A stretch of DNA of 30,047 nt from JASHVB01 sp049522565 (lineage in GTDB: Bacteria; Pseudomonadota; Alphaproteobacteria; Acetobacterales; Acetobacteraceae), in contig JBEKNT010000037.1 of assembly GCA_049522565.1 (NCBI GenBank), positions 1-30,047 on the forward strand. The letters are read 5' to 3'. Below, in pieces: positions 1 through 7,359 of this stretch; within the stretch, counting starts at the first letter, position 1, and each line of letters opens with the position of its first letter. The position numbers were made by a program, and so were the translations under genes. The notes beneath the pieces are model-generated. The model did not search any database, had not been told where the DNA came from, and saw only the letters and a list, made by a program, of their open reading frames with translations.

Positions 1-317
1 TTCCCTTTTGGAATCCATACGAATGCGAACCAGTCCCAATCGTCGGGCGGTGTCAGTACAAGTTGTAGTTTGTGGGTGTCACTCTCACGACGTGACTTCA
101 CGCTGATCCGTTGGGGAGTGCCGTTGTGGGGTGGCTGGGCAATCAGATCATAGGCCGGCCAGTTTTCAGGGGCCTTGAAGGTTGGCATACCTGCCAGCGT
201 CATCATACCTGCCACCAGATGCTCGGCTGCATCACCAGTTTGTTTCGCGGCAATTGGGGGAGGGGAAGCGGGCGCCTCGCCAGCCGGGCCGTCGGTCGTC
301 GGTCGTCTTAGCGTCAT
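1..317 (-). CDS. Partial PD-(D/E)XK nuclease-like protein, 5' end only
   Basis: An open frame runs on the minus strand from ATG at 317 to the window edge with no stop, giving 105 residues. A GGAGGAA ribosome binding site lies 5-12 bases upstream of the ATG. After a Pro/Ala-rich N-terminus (residues 1-24), residues about 29-80 read GDAAEHLVAGMM, then PAYDLIAQ, then RISVKSRRES. This is the layout of small PD-(D/E)XK-fold proteins: a helix with an acidic residue, an Asp after an aromatic in the DL(I/L) strand, and an x-V-K strand. An aromatic DWDWFAFVWIP strand follows. The usual acidic residue of the (D/E)xK triad is Ser here (S-V-K), so activity is uncertain. The start diverges from the glycosyltransferase at 534. 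The codons look less GC-biased than those of the neighbours. I am fairly sure it is a real gene; the fold is an inference from pattern. Confidence 0.6.
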   Translation of the reverse strand, partial: MTLRRPTTDGPAGEAPASPPPIAAKQTGDAAEHLVAGMMTLAGMPTFKAPENWPAYDLIAQPPHNGTPQRISVKSRRESDTHKLQLVLTPPDDWDWFAFVWIPKG

Positions 318-533
318 TGGCGGTTCCTCCAGCCGGCCAGTGCGGCGCCGGACAATAGCAAAATTACGGTACCGTGTCGATATTTTCGAGACGCTCGAGC
401 TGAAGGACCCGCCGCCAGGATCGGTCACCGGCTGCGGGGGCCGATGGAATCCAGCCAGCCAATATGGTCCCATGCCGGCAGCGTAGCGGCTTCTAAACCG
501 GGCGTTAAGGGTACCCTGGCAGGTTGCTCCCGC
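318..533. other. Divergent intergenic region
   Basis: This gap lies between the minus-strand nuclease-like gene and the plus-strand glycosyltransferase, so it should hold promoters for both. It includes an AT-richer patch (about 356-390, containing GGTACCGTGTCGATATTTTC) that stands out from the GC-rich surroundings. I could not pick a confident -35/-10 pair. An in-frame upstream start for the glycosyltransferase exists at 444, but the extra 30 residues do not look like protein. Confidence 0.3.
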
Positions 534-2516
534 ATGACCGCAACCCTGGAACAAGCCCGCGCCGCCCACCACGCCCACGACCTCGACACCGCCGAATCCG
601 CCTACCGCACCCTGCTCTCCCCCGACGCGGTCGAGGCGTTGCACGGCCTTGGCCTGTTGCACCTGGCGCGCAACGACGCCGCGGTGGCGCTGACGCTGAT
701 CGAGACCGCGCACCGCCTCGCGCCCGAGGGCCGCTCGGCGCACAACCTGTCGGTGGTGCTCAAGCGCCTGGGCCGCCGCGAAGAGGCCATTGCCCGCGAG
801 CGCGAAGCGGTGGCGCAGTATCCGGACTACGTCCCAGCCTGGTTCGGCCTGGCGGAGCTGTTGGCGGAAGCCGGCGCGCGCGGGGATGCCAGCGCCGTGC
901 TGGTGACGTTTGCCGACCGCGCGATGCGCTCCGGCGACCCGGACCTGGTGCGCGAGGCAACCAACCGCCTGGTGGCGCTGGATGCCGACCACCCGTCGCT
1001 GCTGTGGCTGGCGAACCTGCTGCACATGGCGGGCCAGGACGACGATGCGCGCCGTGTGCTGGCGATCCGGCTGCGCGCCGCGCCCGACGATATCGGCGCC
1101 GGCCTCACCCGCGCGATGGCCCTGCTCATACGAGTGCATGCGGACGAGGCGGACCTGGCGCGCCGCCGCGCGGCCTACGCGACGGAACTGACACGGGTCG
1201 CCGCGCTGGCGGCACGGGCCACGCCGCAGGCGCTGTCCCAGGCCGCCGCGGCGATCGGCCTGGCCCAGCCGTTTCTGCTCTCGTATCATGGGGAGAACGA
1301 TCGCGACCTCCAGCGCTGCTATGGCGGCATCATCGATCGCCTCGCCGCGGCGCAGGGTTTTTCGCCCGCGCCGATGCCGCCGCCGCCGCTCCCGGGGGAG
1401 AAGCTCCGCGTGGGGTTTGCGTCGGCGCATCTGCACATGCATTCGGTGTCGAAGACGCATGGCGGCTGGATCACCGAACTCGATCGATCGCGCTTCACCG
1501 TGTTCGGCTATCAGTTCAGCCCGTCGCGCGACGCGGTCAGCGACCGCCTCGCCGCATGCTGCGACCGGTTCGTGCGCGGCATGGCCGATGTCGCCACCTG
1601 GCGCGCGCACATCCTGGCCGACGCGCCGCACGTGCTCGTTTATCTCGATATAGGAATGGAGCAGACGGCGGTGCGGCTGGGGGCGCTGCGGCTGGCGCCA
1701 GTGCAGTGCACCACCTGGGGGCATCCCGACACGTCCGGCCTGCCGACGATGGATTACTACCTGTCGAGCGAGGCGATGGAACCGCCGGACGGCGATGCGC
1801 ACTACACCGAACGCCTGGTGCGCCTGCCCAATCTCGGCATCCACTACACGCCGCCGCGCGATGCAGGCGGGGTCAAGCAGCGCGCCACGCTGGGGTTGCG
1901 TGACGACGCGGTGGTGTATCTCTGCTGTCAGTCGCTGAGCAAATACCTGCCGCGCGACGATGCGCTATGGCCACGCATCGCGGCACGCGTGCCGGCGGCA
2001 CAGTTCCTGTTTCTCAGCGCGCCGGGCGGCAACGGCGACGCGGTGTTCCGTGCCCGCCTGCAACGCGCCTTTGCCGCTGCCGGACTGGACTGGCAACGCC
2101 ACTGCGTACTCACCGCGCCGGTGCCGCACACGGAATTCCCGGCGTTGCTGCGCGCCGCGGACGTGTTCCTCGACAGCATCGGCTGGTCGGGCTGCAACTC
2201 CACGCTGGAGGCGGTGGCCTGCGACCTGCCGGTGGTGACCACGCCGACGGCGCTGATGCGCGGCCGGCACAGCGCGGCGATCCTCGCCTGCATGGGCCTG
2301 GCGCATCGCGTTGCGGCGGACGTCGATGGCTACGTGGCGAGCGCGGTGCGGCTGGCGGACGCGGAGGAACGGGCGCGCTTCGTCGTGGAACTGCGCGCCG
2401 GTCGGGAGCAGGTGTTGGGTGATGTGGCGCCAGTGCGGGCACTGGAGGACTTCCTCGCCGATGCCGTAACGACCGGACCGCTGCCCGGGCCGCTACGATT
2501 GGCGCAGCAACCCTGA
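534..2516 (+). CDS. TPR-containing O-GlcNAc transferase-like (SPINDLY-type) glycosyltransferase
   Basis: A 660-residue protein. Residues 1-270 are helical TPR-like repeats (for example ARAAHHAHDLDTAESAYRTL and LHGLGLLHLARNDAAVALTL). Residues about 290-640 match the catalytic half of GT41 / SPINDLY-type O-linked GlcNAc transferases. Signature stretches are LRVGFASAHLHMHSVSK (291-307), HVLVYLDIGM (366-375), LAPVQCTTWGHPDTSGLP (387-404), SSEAMEPPDGDAHY (411-424), and the nucleotide-sugar region FLDSIGWSGCNSTLEA (545-560) with VTTPTALMRGRHS (568-580). Known relatives transfer a sugar from a UDP- or GDP-sugar to protein Ser/Thr; in bacteria many act on flagellin, surface proteins or glycans. The acceptor cannot be told from the window. 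I chose ATG 534 because the TPRs begin there and the region from 444 is non-protein-like. No signal peptide is seen, so it is probably cytoplasmic and monocistronic. Confidence 0.88.
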   Translation: MTATLEQARAAHHAHDLDTAESAYRTLLSPDAVEALHGLGLLHLARNDAAVALTLIETAHRLAPEGRSAHNLSVVLKRLGRREEAIAREREAVAQYPDYVPAWFGLAELLAEAGARGDASAVLVTFADRAMRSGDPDLVREATNRLVALDADHPSLLWLANLLHMAGQDDDARRVLAIRLRAAPDDIGAGLTRAMALLIRVHADEADLARRRAAYATELTRVAALAARATPQALSQAAAAIGLAQPFLLSYHGENDRDLQRCYGGIIDRLAAAQGFSPAPMPPPPLPGEKLRVGFASAHLHMHSVSKTHGGWITELDRSRFTVFGYQFSPSRDAVSDRLAACCDRFVRGMADVATWRAHILADAPHVLVYLDIGMEQTAVRLGALRLAPVQCTTWGHPDTSGLPTMDYYLSSEAMEPPDGDAHYTERLVRLPNLGIHYTPPRDAGGVKQRATLGLRDDAVVYLCCQSLSKYLPRDDALWPRIAARVPAAQFLFLSAPGGNGDAVFRARLQRAFAAAGLDWQRHCVLTAPVPHTEFPALLRAADVFLDSIGWSGCNSTLEAVACDLPVVTTPTALMRGRHSAAILACMGLAHRVAADVDGYVASAVRLADAEERARFVVELRAGREQVLGDVAPVRALEDFLADAVTTGPLPGPLRLAQQP

Positions 2517-2746
2517 GCACCGGCGGCGGCCGGCGGCGTTGCTCATCCGGACCGAAAATCCTCTGCCCGCCGCCAGGTCGCTGCGTTGGCCGCGTCCGAG
2601 GCTGCCGGAAGACAATGCAGGATTGTCCGCCTCCCGCCGATCGGCCTAGCATGCTTGGCAATAATCAATCGCGGCGAGACGCGGCATCGGCCCCGTGACA
2701 CCACACCCGGCCCGCTGCGCCATTGCGGCAACAGGAGGAACGCCCG

Positions 2747-3895
2747 ATGCAGGAGAAGCTGATCTCGGCTGACAACCACATCGACCTTACCTACTGCCCG
2801 GCCGATCTCTGGTCCGCCCAGGCGCCGGCGGCATGGCGCGAGGCGGCCCCCAGGGTCGAGGACCGCGACGACGGTCTGCATTGGTTCGTCGATGGCCAGG
2901 ACAAGGGCATGTGGAACGGTGTCGGCCCGGGCTTCCTGAAATACCAGCAGGGCTCGTTCCACCACGTGGATGAGATGAAGGAAGCGGGCTTCGAATGGGA
3001 CTATCGCCGCGGCGCCAGGCCCCGGCCGACCACGCCGGAACTCCGCGTCGCCGACCTCGACAAGGACGGTGTGGCCGCCGAAATCGTCTACGGCTGCCTG
3101 ATGATCAATCACATGATTGCCAACCCGGACATGCGGGGCTGGGCCGATCAGGTTTATAACGACTGGGTCGCCGACTTCGCCAAGCAGGCCGATCCCAACC
3201 GGGTGTTCCCGCTCGCCATCGTTCCCAACCACGATCCGGTCGCCGCGGCGGCCGAGGTGCGGCGCTGCGCCAGGCTTGGCCTGCGCGGCGGCGATCTCGC
3301 CTTCAAGCACATGTCGGTGCCGCTCTGGCACCATGACTGGTACGCGCTGTGGGAAGCGGCGGCGGAATGCTGCTTCCCGATCTCGTTCCATTCGACCGGT
3401 TTCCAGGCGACCCGCGCGCCGAACACGCCGGAGATGGAGAAGGAATACGCCACCGAGTACCGTTTGGTGCGCTCGGCCCTGTTCCAGACCGACACCATGG
3501 AAGTGCTGGTGTCACTGCTCGCCTCCGGTGCCTGCGAGAAGTATCCGGCGTTCAACTTCGTGCTGGGCGAGTCCGGCGTCACCTGGCTGCCGTATATCTT
3601 CGACCGGCTCGACACCGAGTATCACGATCGCGCCCGCGCGCTGAACTTCAAGCTGAAGCCGAGCGACTATTTCCGGCGGCAGGGCTACGTCACCTACCAG
3701 CAGGACAAGTTCCTGGAGCCGATCGTGCCGTTGATCGGCGAGGACAACATCATGTGGGGCTCCGACTATCCGCACCCGGACTCGCTGTGGCCGGAATCGC
3801 ACGCGGTACTTGCGGAGAACCTCGCCGCGATCTCCCCGAGCGTTCGGCGCAAGATCGTCTGCGATAACGTGGCACGGCTGTACAATCTGAATTAG
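2747..3895 (+). CDS. Amidohydrolase family protein (amidohydrolase_2 / ACMSD-like)
   Basis: A 382-residue TIM-barrel metal-dependent hydrolase/decarboxylase of the amidohydrolase_2 family. The N-terminal metal motif is the variant SADNHID (D9, H11), followed by the conserved barrel strand FPISFHSTG (H215), GESGVTWLPYIFDRLD (274-289) and the C-terminal metal Asp in IMWGSDYPHPDSLWP (D340). This matches families that decarboxylate or hydrolyse aromatic and related acids, such as 2-amino-3-carboxymuconate semialdehyde decarboxylase relatives; the actual substrate is not deducible. ATG 2747 is supported by AGGAGGAA at 2732-2739; an in-frame TTG at 2723 lies upstream of that RBS and is unlikely. 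The next gene on the same strand is an MFS carrier, separated by a large inverted repeat, and RraA-like and SDR genes follow. This suggests a catabolic neighbourhood. Confidence 0.88.
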   Translation: MQEKLISADNHIDLTYCPADLWSAQAPAAWREAAPRVEDRDDGLHWFVDGQDKGMWNGVGPGFLKYQQGSFHHVDEMKEAGFEWDYRRGARPRPTTPELRVADLDKDGVAAEIVYGCLMINHMIANPDMRGWADQVYNDWVADFAKQADPNRVFPLAIVPNHDPVAAAAEVRRCARLGLRGGDLAFKHMSVPLWHHDWYALWEAAAECCFPISFHSTGFQATRAPNTPEMEKEYATEYRLVRSALFQTDTMEVLVSLLASGACEKYPAFNFVLGESGVTWLPYIFDRLDTEYHDRARALNFKLKPSDYFRRQGYVTYQQDKFLEPIVPLIGEDNIMWGSDYPHPDSLWPESHAVLAENLAAISPSVRRKIVCDNVARLYNLN

Positions 3896-3904
3896 CGCCG
3901 TGCG

Positions 3905-4026
3905 CCTCGCCCGCGGCGCGGGAGAGGTCGAGGGCGAAACACCGAGGGTGACGGTATCGCGTGCCGCACGCGTCACCCTCACCCGCGACGCGGCGCGTCT
4001 CGACCTCTCCCGCTGCGCGGGCGAGG
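3905..4026. repeat. Large nested inverted repeat between amidohydrolase and MFS genes
   Basis: Outer arms of 28 bases, 3905-3932 and 3999-4026, are complementary at 26 of 28 positions (core CTCGACCTCTCCCGC in the right arm). Inside them a second pair, GAGGGTGACG (3944-3953) and CGTCACCCTC (3971-3980), is perfectly complementary. The element starts 10 bases after the amidohydrolase stop and ends 29 bases before the MFS start. It could act as a transcript 3' stabiliser or terminator. It has no T-tract, so it is more like a REP-type dispersed palindrome than a classical intrinsic terminator. Confidence 0.75.
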
Positions 4027-4055
4027 TGTACTGAATTCGGTATAGTCGGGATTGC

Positions 4056-5267
4056 ATGACCGCGCTTCTCCGTCCGACCAAAGCGCCGCCACTGGTGCCG
4101 GCGCGCGCATTCCCGTCGGGGCGGATGCCCTGGGCCTTGTTGCTGGCTGCATCGCTCGGCATGTTCACCGCCGCGGCCAGCGGCACCACGCGGGCGCCGT
4201 TCTTGCTCGACATGGCACGCGACCTGTCGGTCAGCCTGCCGCTGGTGGCCAATCTGGTCGCCGTCAGCTCGATCGCCTGGGGCGTTACGTCGATGTTCGC
4301 CGGGGCGGGATCCGATCGATGGGGACGGCGGAAATTCCTGATCGGCGGACCGTTCGCGCTCGCATTCGCATCGACCGGTGTCGCGACCTCTGGCAGCTTT
4401 CTGGCGGTCGCCGCCTGGGTAACGTTTGGCGGTGCATGCTCTGGCATGTTCTCGGGCGTGATCTTCACCGAGGTCTCGGGACGCGTGTCCGCCCGGCAGC
4501 AGGGCCGCGCGTTGGGCTGGGTCATGAGCGGCCAATCCCTCACCCTGCTCGTCGGCGTGCCGTTGGCCGCCTGGGTCGGCTCCCGCATCGGTTGGCGCGG
4601 TGTCAACGTCTGCGTCGCCACGTTGGCGCTGGCCACGGCACTGGGCCTGCTGGCAACCACCGGCCAAAGAGCCGATGCCGGATCGCCGAGCAATACCAGG
4701 GTGCCGTCGATGCGCGCGGCGCTCTCGCGGCCGGTCTTGCGATTGCTTTGCATGGGGATCGCCGAACGCATCTGCTACGGCCTCGTTGCGGTGTACTACG
4801 CGACCTTCCTGCAATCGACCTACCGCCTTTCGCTGAACGCGGTCGCGCTGCCGTTGGCGGTGTTCGCGCTGGGCAACATTCTGGGCACGCTGCTTGGCGG
4901 CCAACTCGCCGATCGGCTGGCCAATCGTCTTGGCATCTTTGCGGCAGCGATGTTGGCCTCCGCCGTGACAGCGCTGGTGCTGTTCGGATGGCAGGCCAAT
5001 GAGGCGACTTCGGTGGCGTTGGGGTTCGGCTACGTGTTCTGCAATGCCGTTGCGCGGCCGTCGCTGATGGCATCGCTGACCGATGTACCGAAGCATGTGC
5101 GAGGCACCGTCATGGGGTTGAACGTCACATGCTCCAGCATCGGCTGGCTGAGTGCCGCGGGGCTCGGCGGCTGGATGATCGCGACTGTCGGCTTTGCCGG
5201 ATTCGGTCCGCTGGCGGCCGTCGTCGCGGTGATCGGCGCAGGGATCGCGGTTGCCCGGCGCGGGTGA
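4056..5267 (+). CDS. MFS transporter, 12 TM
   Basis: A 403-residue major facilitator superfamily carrier in the inner membrane. I count 12 hydrophobic segments, the first at about residues 26-42 (WALLLAASLGMFTAAAS) and the last near the C-terminus (FGPLAAVVAVIGAGIAVA). The motif-A loop between TM2 and TM3 reads GAGSDRWGRRKFLIG (about 83-97), and a central hydrophilic loop separates the halves near residue 205-225. The substrate is unknown. Position after an amidohydrolase and before RraA/SDR genes suggests uptake or efflux of an organic acid, which is inference. ATG 4056 has only a weak ribosome binding site; an internal Met 24 (GRMPWALL) just before TM1 is an alternative start. It ends convergently with the SDR at 5383. 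Confidence 0.85.
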   Translation: MTALLRPTKAPPLVPARAFPSGRMPWALLLAASLGMFTAAASGTTRAPFLLDMARDLSVSLPLVANLVAVSSIAWGVTSMFAGAGSDRWGRRKFLIGGPFALAFASTGVATSGSFLAVAAWVTFGGACSGMFSGVIFTEVSGRVSARQQGRALGWVMSGQSLTLLVGVPLAAWVGSRIGWRGVNVCVATLALATALGLLATTGQRADAGSPSNTRVPSMRAALSRPVLRLLCMGIAERICYGLVAVYYATFLQSTYRLSLNAVALPLAVFALGNILGTLLGGQLADRLANRLGIFAAAMLASAVTALVLFGWQANEATSVALGFGYVFCNAVARPSLMASLTDVPKHVRGTVMGLNVTCSSIGWLSAAGLGGWMIATVGFAGFGPLAAVVAVIGAGIAVARRG

Positions 5268-5382
5268 GCGGCGTTTCAGTGCCGACTCATGGCAGGCGGC
5301 CCTGCTGGTGACCTACAGGCGCCGGACGCTCCGTCGTGCCGCCCGCACGGCCTCATCGGGACGCTGTAAGCGCGACCTCCTG

Positions 5383-6165
5383 CTACCGCCCCGCTGACCA
5401 CGCCCCATCGATCGGCAGCGCCGCGCCGTTGATGTCCGCGCTGTGTGGGCCGCACAGGAAGGCGATCAGCCCGGCGACGTTGTCATCCGCGACGAAGCGC
5501 TGTGACGGCTGGCGGGCGCCGAGGAACGCCGCCTCGGCGTCCTCGCGCGTGCTGCCATCGCGCTGCATCTCATTGCGGATGCGCGCGTCGATCGCCGGTG
5601 TCAGCACGGTGGCGGGACAGATTGCGTTGCAGGTGATCGCGGTACGCGCGCACTCCAACGCCACCGCGCGGGTCAGCCCGATCAGCGCGGTCTTGGTGGT
5701 GATGTAGTCGACACGGTTGACCGTGGCGAACATGCCGTAGGTCGAGGCCATGTTGACGATGCGCCCCCAGCCTTTCGCCTTCATCCCGGGCAACGCCAGG
5801 CGAATAGTGTGGAACGGCGCGGAGAGATTGACCGCCAGCGCCTCGTCCCAATGGTCCGGCGCGAAATTCTCCACCGTGCCGAAATGCCGCACTACGGCGT
5901 TGTTCACCAGGATGTCGAGCGCGCCGAATACCTGCGTCGCGGCACGCACCAGTGCGGCGATCTGCTGCGGCTGGCGCAGATCGGCGCCGTGGTATTCGGC
6001 GTGCACGCCGAGCGCCTCCAGGTCGGCGACGCGCTGCTGGATCGTTGCCGGATCGGCGAAGCCGTTCAGCATGACGTTGCAACCTTGCGCCGCCAGCGCC
6101 TTCGCGGTGGCGAAGCCGATCCCGCCGATCGAGCCTGTGATCAGCGCCGATTTTCCGGTCAGCAT
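5383..6165 (-). CDS. SDR oxidoreductase, 3-hydroxybutyrate dehydrogenase-like
   Basis: A 260-residue classical short-chain dehydrogenase. The cofactor motif is TGSIGGIG (10-17) and the catalytic residues are N113, S141, Y154 and K158 (YITTK). The sequence follows the D-3-hydroxybutyrate dehydrogenase pattern closely: VMLNGFADPA after the first strands, the LPGMKAKGWGRIVNMAS stretch, TCNAICPATVLTP, and ALPIDGAW at the end. Known members interconvert 3-hydroxybutyrate and acetoacetate with NAD, in PHB or ketone-body metabolism. The usual NNAG is NNAV here, and the substrate-pocket region (TYGMFATVNRVD) differs from the standard enzyme, so a related hydroxyacid is possible. GGAGGG precedes the ATG. 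It lies downstream of the RraA-like gene on the same strand, 139 bases away, so the two may be co-transcribed. Confidence 0.85.
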   Translation of the reverse strand: MLTGKSALITGSIGGIGFATAKALAAQGCNVMLNGFADPATIQQRVADLEALGVHAEYHGADLRQPQQIAALVRAATQVFGALDILVNNAVVRHFGTVENFAPDHWDEALAVNLSAPFHTIRLALPGMKAKGWGRIVNMASTYGMFATVNRVDYITTKTALIGLTRAVALECARTAITCNAICPATVLTPAIDARIRNEMQRDGSTREDAEAAFLGARQPSQRFVADDNVAGLIAFLCGPHSADINGAALPIDGAWSAGR

Positions 6166-6181
6166 GCGTTCCCTCCGTCTT

Positions 6182-6280
6182 TATCCCATGCAGCAGAATC
6201 TGCCACTATCGCCGCATCCCATGCAGCAGGCTCTGCCGCTAAAGCCGCATCCCATGCAGCAGGATCCGCCGGCCTGTCGC
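6182..6280. repeat. Three 33-bp tandem repeats between RraA-like and SDR genes
   Basis: Three head-to-tail units of 33 bases, starting about 6183, 6216 and 6249, each open with ATCCCATGCAGCAG and then vary (TCTGCCACTATCGCCGC in the first). The first two are close copies and the third decays after CAGCAGGATC. Each unit carries GCATCCCATGC, a 4-bp-stem palindrome. The array lies in the leader of the SDR at 5383-6165, 18-116 bases before its start. The unit length is a multiple of three and on the minus strand would read as an 11-residue Ala/Trp/Asp repeat. No start or ribosome site supports translation of that frame. Confidence 0.75.
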
Positions 6281-6304
6281 CGTGCCGCGCATGCGGCGCA
6301 GTCG

Positions 6305-7036
6305 CTACGGCAGCCCGATCTCCTGCCCCCGCCGGTACTCGGCCAGCGCCTGCTCGCCGGGCGGATAGAAGTCGCGCACCGTCCCCCCGGCCTCGATCTT
6401 GCGCCGGATCCACGCTTCCATCTGCTCTTGCTCTTCGCCGGCGCGCGCCACCGTATCGGCAAGGTATCGAGGGATCACCACGACGCCGTCGGCATCGGCG
6501 ACGACGATGTCGTCCGGGATCACCAGCACGCCACCACAGCCGATCGGGCGCTGCGTGTCGGCGACCAGCAACGTGGCAAAGCTCGGCGGCGCGGCATAGC
6601 CTCGGCAGAACACTGGCAGCGCCATCTGCTGCACCGGTTCGATATCGCGCATGCCGCCATCCGCCACCACGCCTGCGACGCCGCGCGCGATCAGCCGGGC
6701 GATCAGGATGTCGCCCAGCGCGCCGCTGCTGGCGTCGCCGTTCATGTCGATCACGAACACGCAGCCGGCCGGCGCGTCGTCGATCGCTTCCTGCAGCGGG
6801 TTCGTCGTCAGGATGCGCTTGCCGCCCATCGACAGGTCCTCGCGCATCGGCACGTAGCGCACGGTATAGGCCGGCCCGATGAACTTGCAGCGACGCGCGT
6901 CCACCGGCTTCACACCGGGGATCGCCCGCGTGCGCAGACCGTGGTTCTTCAGCAATTGCGTGGTCAGCGTCGCGGTGCTGACGCGATGCAGTCGCTCCAG
7001 CGTGTCCGGTGCCAGCGTCACATCGTCCTGTTGCAT
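6305..7036 (-). CDS. RraA-like aldolase family protein
   Basis: A 243-residue member of the RraA / 4-hydroxy-4-methyl-2-oxoglutarate aldolase family. The core signature is GDILIARLIARGVAGVVADG (108-127) followed by the Arg-Asp pair R130-D131, which in characterised class II aldolases binds the substrate and metal. PVFCRGYAAPPS (141-152) and PDDIVVADADGVVVIP (174-189) are typical of the family. Known members cleave 4-carboxy-4-hydroxy-2-oxoadipate-type acids or decarboxylate oxaloacetate; RNase E inhibition is the function of enteric RraA only. I chose ATG 7036 (CGGAGA about 8 bases upstream) over an in-frame start at 7117 whose 27 extra residues are Arg/Ser-rich and non-conserved. It is probably first in a two-gene unit with the SDR downstream. 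The aldolase reading fits a catabolic role with the nearby amidohydrolase. Confidence 0.85.
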   Translation of the reverse strand: MQQDDVTLAPDTLERLHRVSTATLTTQLLKNHGLRTRAIPGVKPVDARRCKFIGPAYTVRYVPMREDLSMGGKRILTTNPLQEAIDDAPAGCVFVIDMNGDASSGALGDILIARLIARGVAGVVADGGMRDIEPVQQMALPVFCRGYAAPPSFATLLVADTQRPIGCGGVLVIPDDIVVADADGVVVIPRYLADTVARAGEEQEQMEAWIRRKIEAGGTVRDFYPPGEQALAEYRRGQEIGLP

Positions 7037-7359
7037 GACGGTTCTCCGTTCGATCGACCGGGACGCTAGCCGACTCGTGCGGTCGGTGGCGAGGGATGGG
7101 ACGCGGCGCCCGGGCACGGCCAGGACATTCGCGTCTGGCCGGTACGCGCGCGGGGTGCGGGGAGATCGTCAGGCAATGACGGGGGCGCGCGGCGAAGCAA
7201 GATTTTAACATGGAGAAAGCCGAGAGCCACGGAGAGTCGCGGAGCAGTAGCGCCGTGGCTCTCGGCGGCTCCGTGTTGAAAGCTGGCTGGTCCGCCGTGC
7301 CGGTTGGATCGGGAAACGGATCATGGGAGGATCATTCAGCAAAACCAGGGGAGGAACGG
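7037..7359. other. Divergent gap with palindromic element
   Basis: A 323-base gap between the divergent RraA-like and SDR genes. I see no protein gene in it. Its main content is the palindromic repeat at 7202-7283, listed separately. An open frame from 7210 joins the SDR frame but would translate the palindrome itself, so it is not used. Confidence 0.5.
7202..7283. repeat. Dispersed palindrome, copy A
   Basis: The left arm (7202-7232) and right arm (7253-7283) are inverted copies, with a perfect 13-bp core CCGAGAGCCACGG at 7220-7232 and CCGTGGCTCTCGG at 7253-7265. The outer ends read TTTTAACATGGAG and CTCCGTGTTGAAA. The same motifs (AACACGGAG, GCCGAGAGCCACGGAG) recur in the larger palindrome at 13992-14121, so this is a repeat family rather than a chance hairpin. 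Confidence 0.8.

Noticed and set aside
3512..5096. Long minus-strand open frames opposite the amidohydrolase end and MFS gene
   Set aside because: They run antisense to well-supported genes, cross the nested inverted repeat, and are rich in Arg, Ala, Gln and Pro as expected from GC-biased codons read on the wrong strand.
6182..6280. Possible CRISPR array
   Set aside because: Only three directly abutting 33-bp units with no unique spacers of constant length and no cas genes; it is a simple tandem repeat.
6159..7211. 350-codon minus-strand frame that reads the 33-bp repeats as an 11-residue AAWD-type protein repeat
   Set aside because: It overlaps the conserved RraA-like gene in another frame, has no ribosome site, and its sequence outside the repeats is Arg-rich noise.
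7210..7359. 50-residue N-terminal extension of the SDR at 7360
   Set aside because: It would translate the palindromic repeat, and a strong GGGGAGGAA ribosome site directly precedes ATG 7360.
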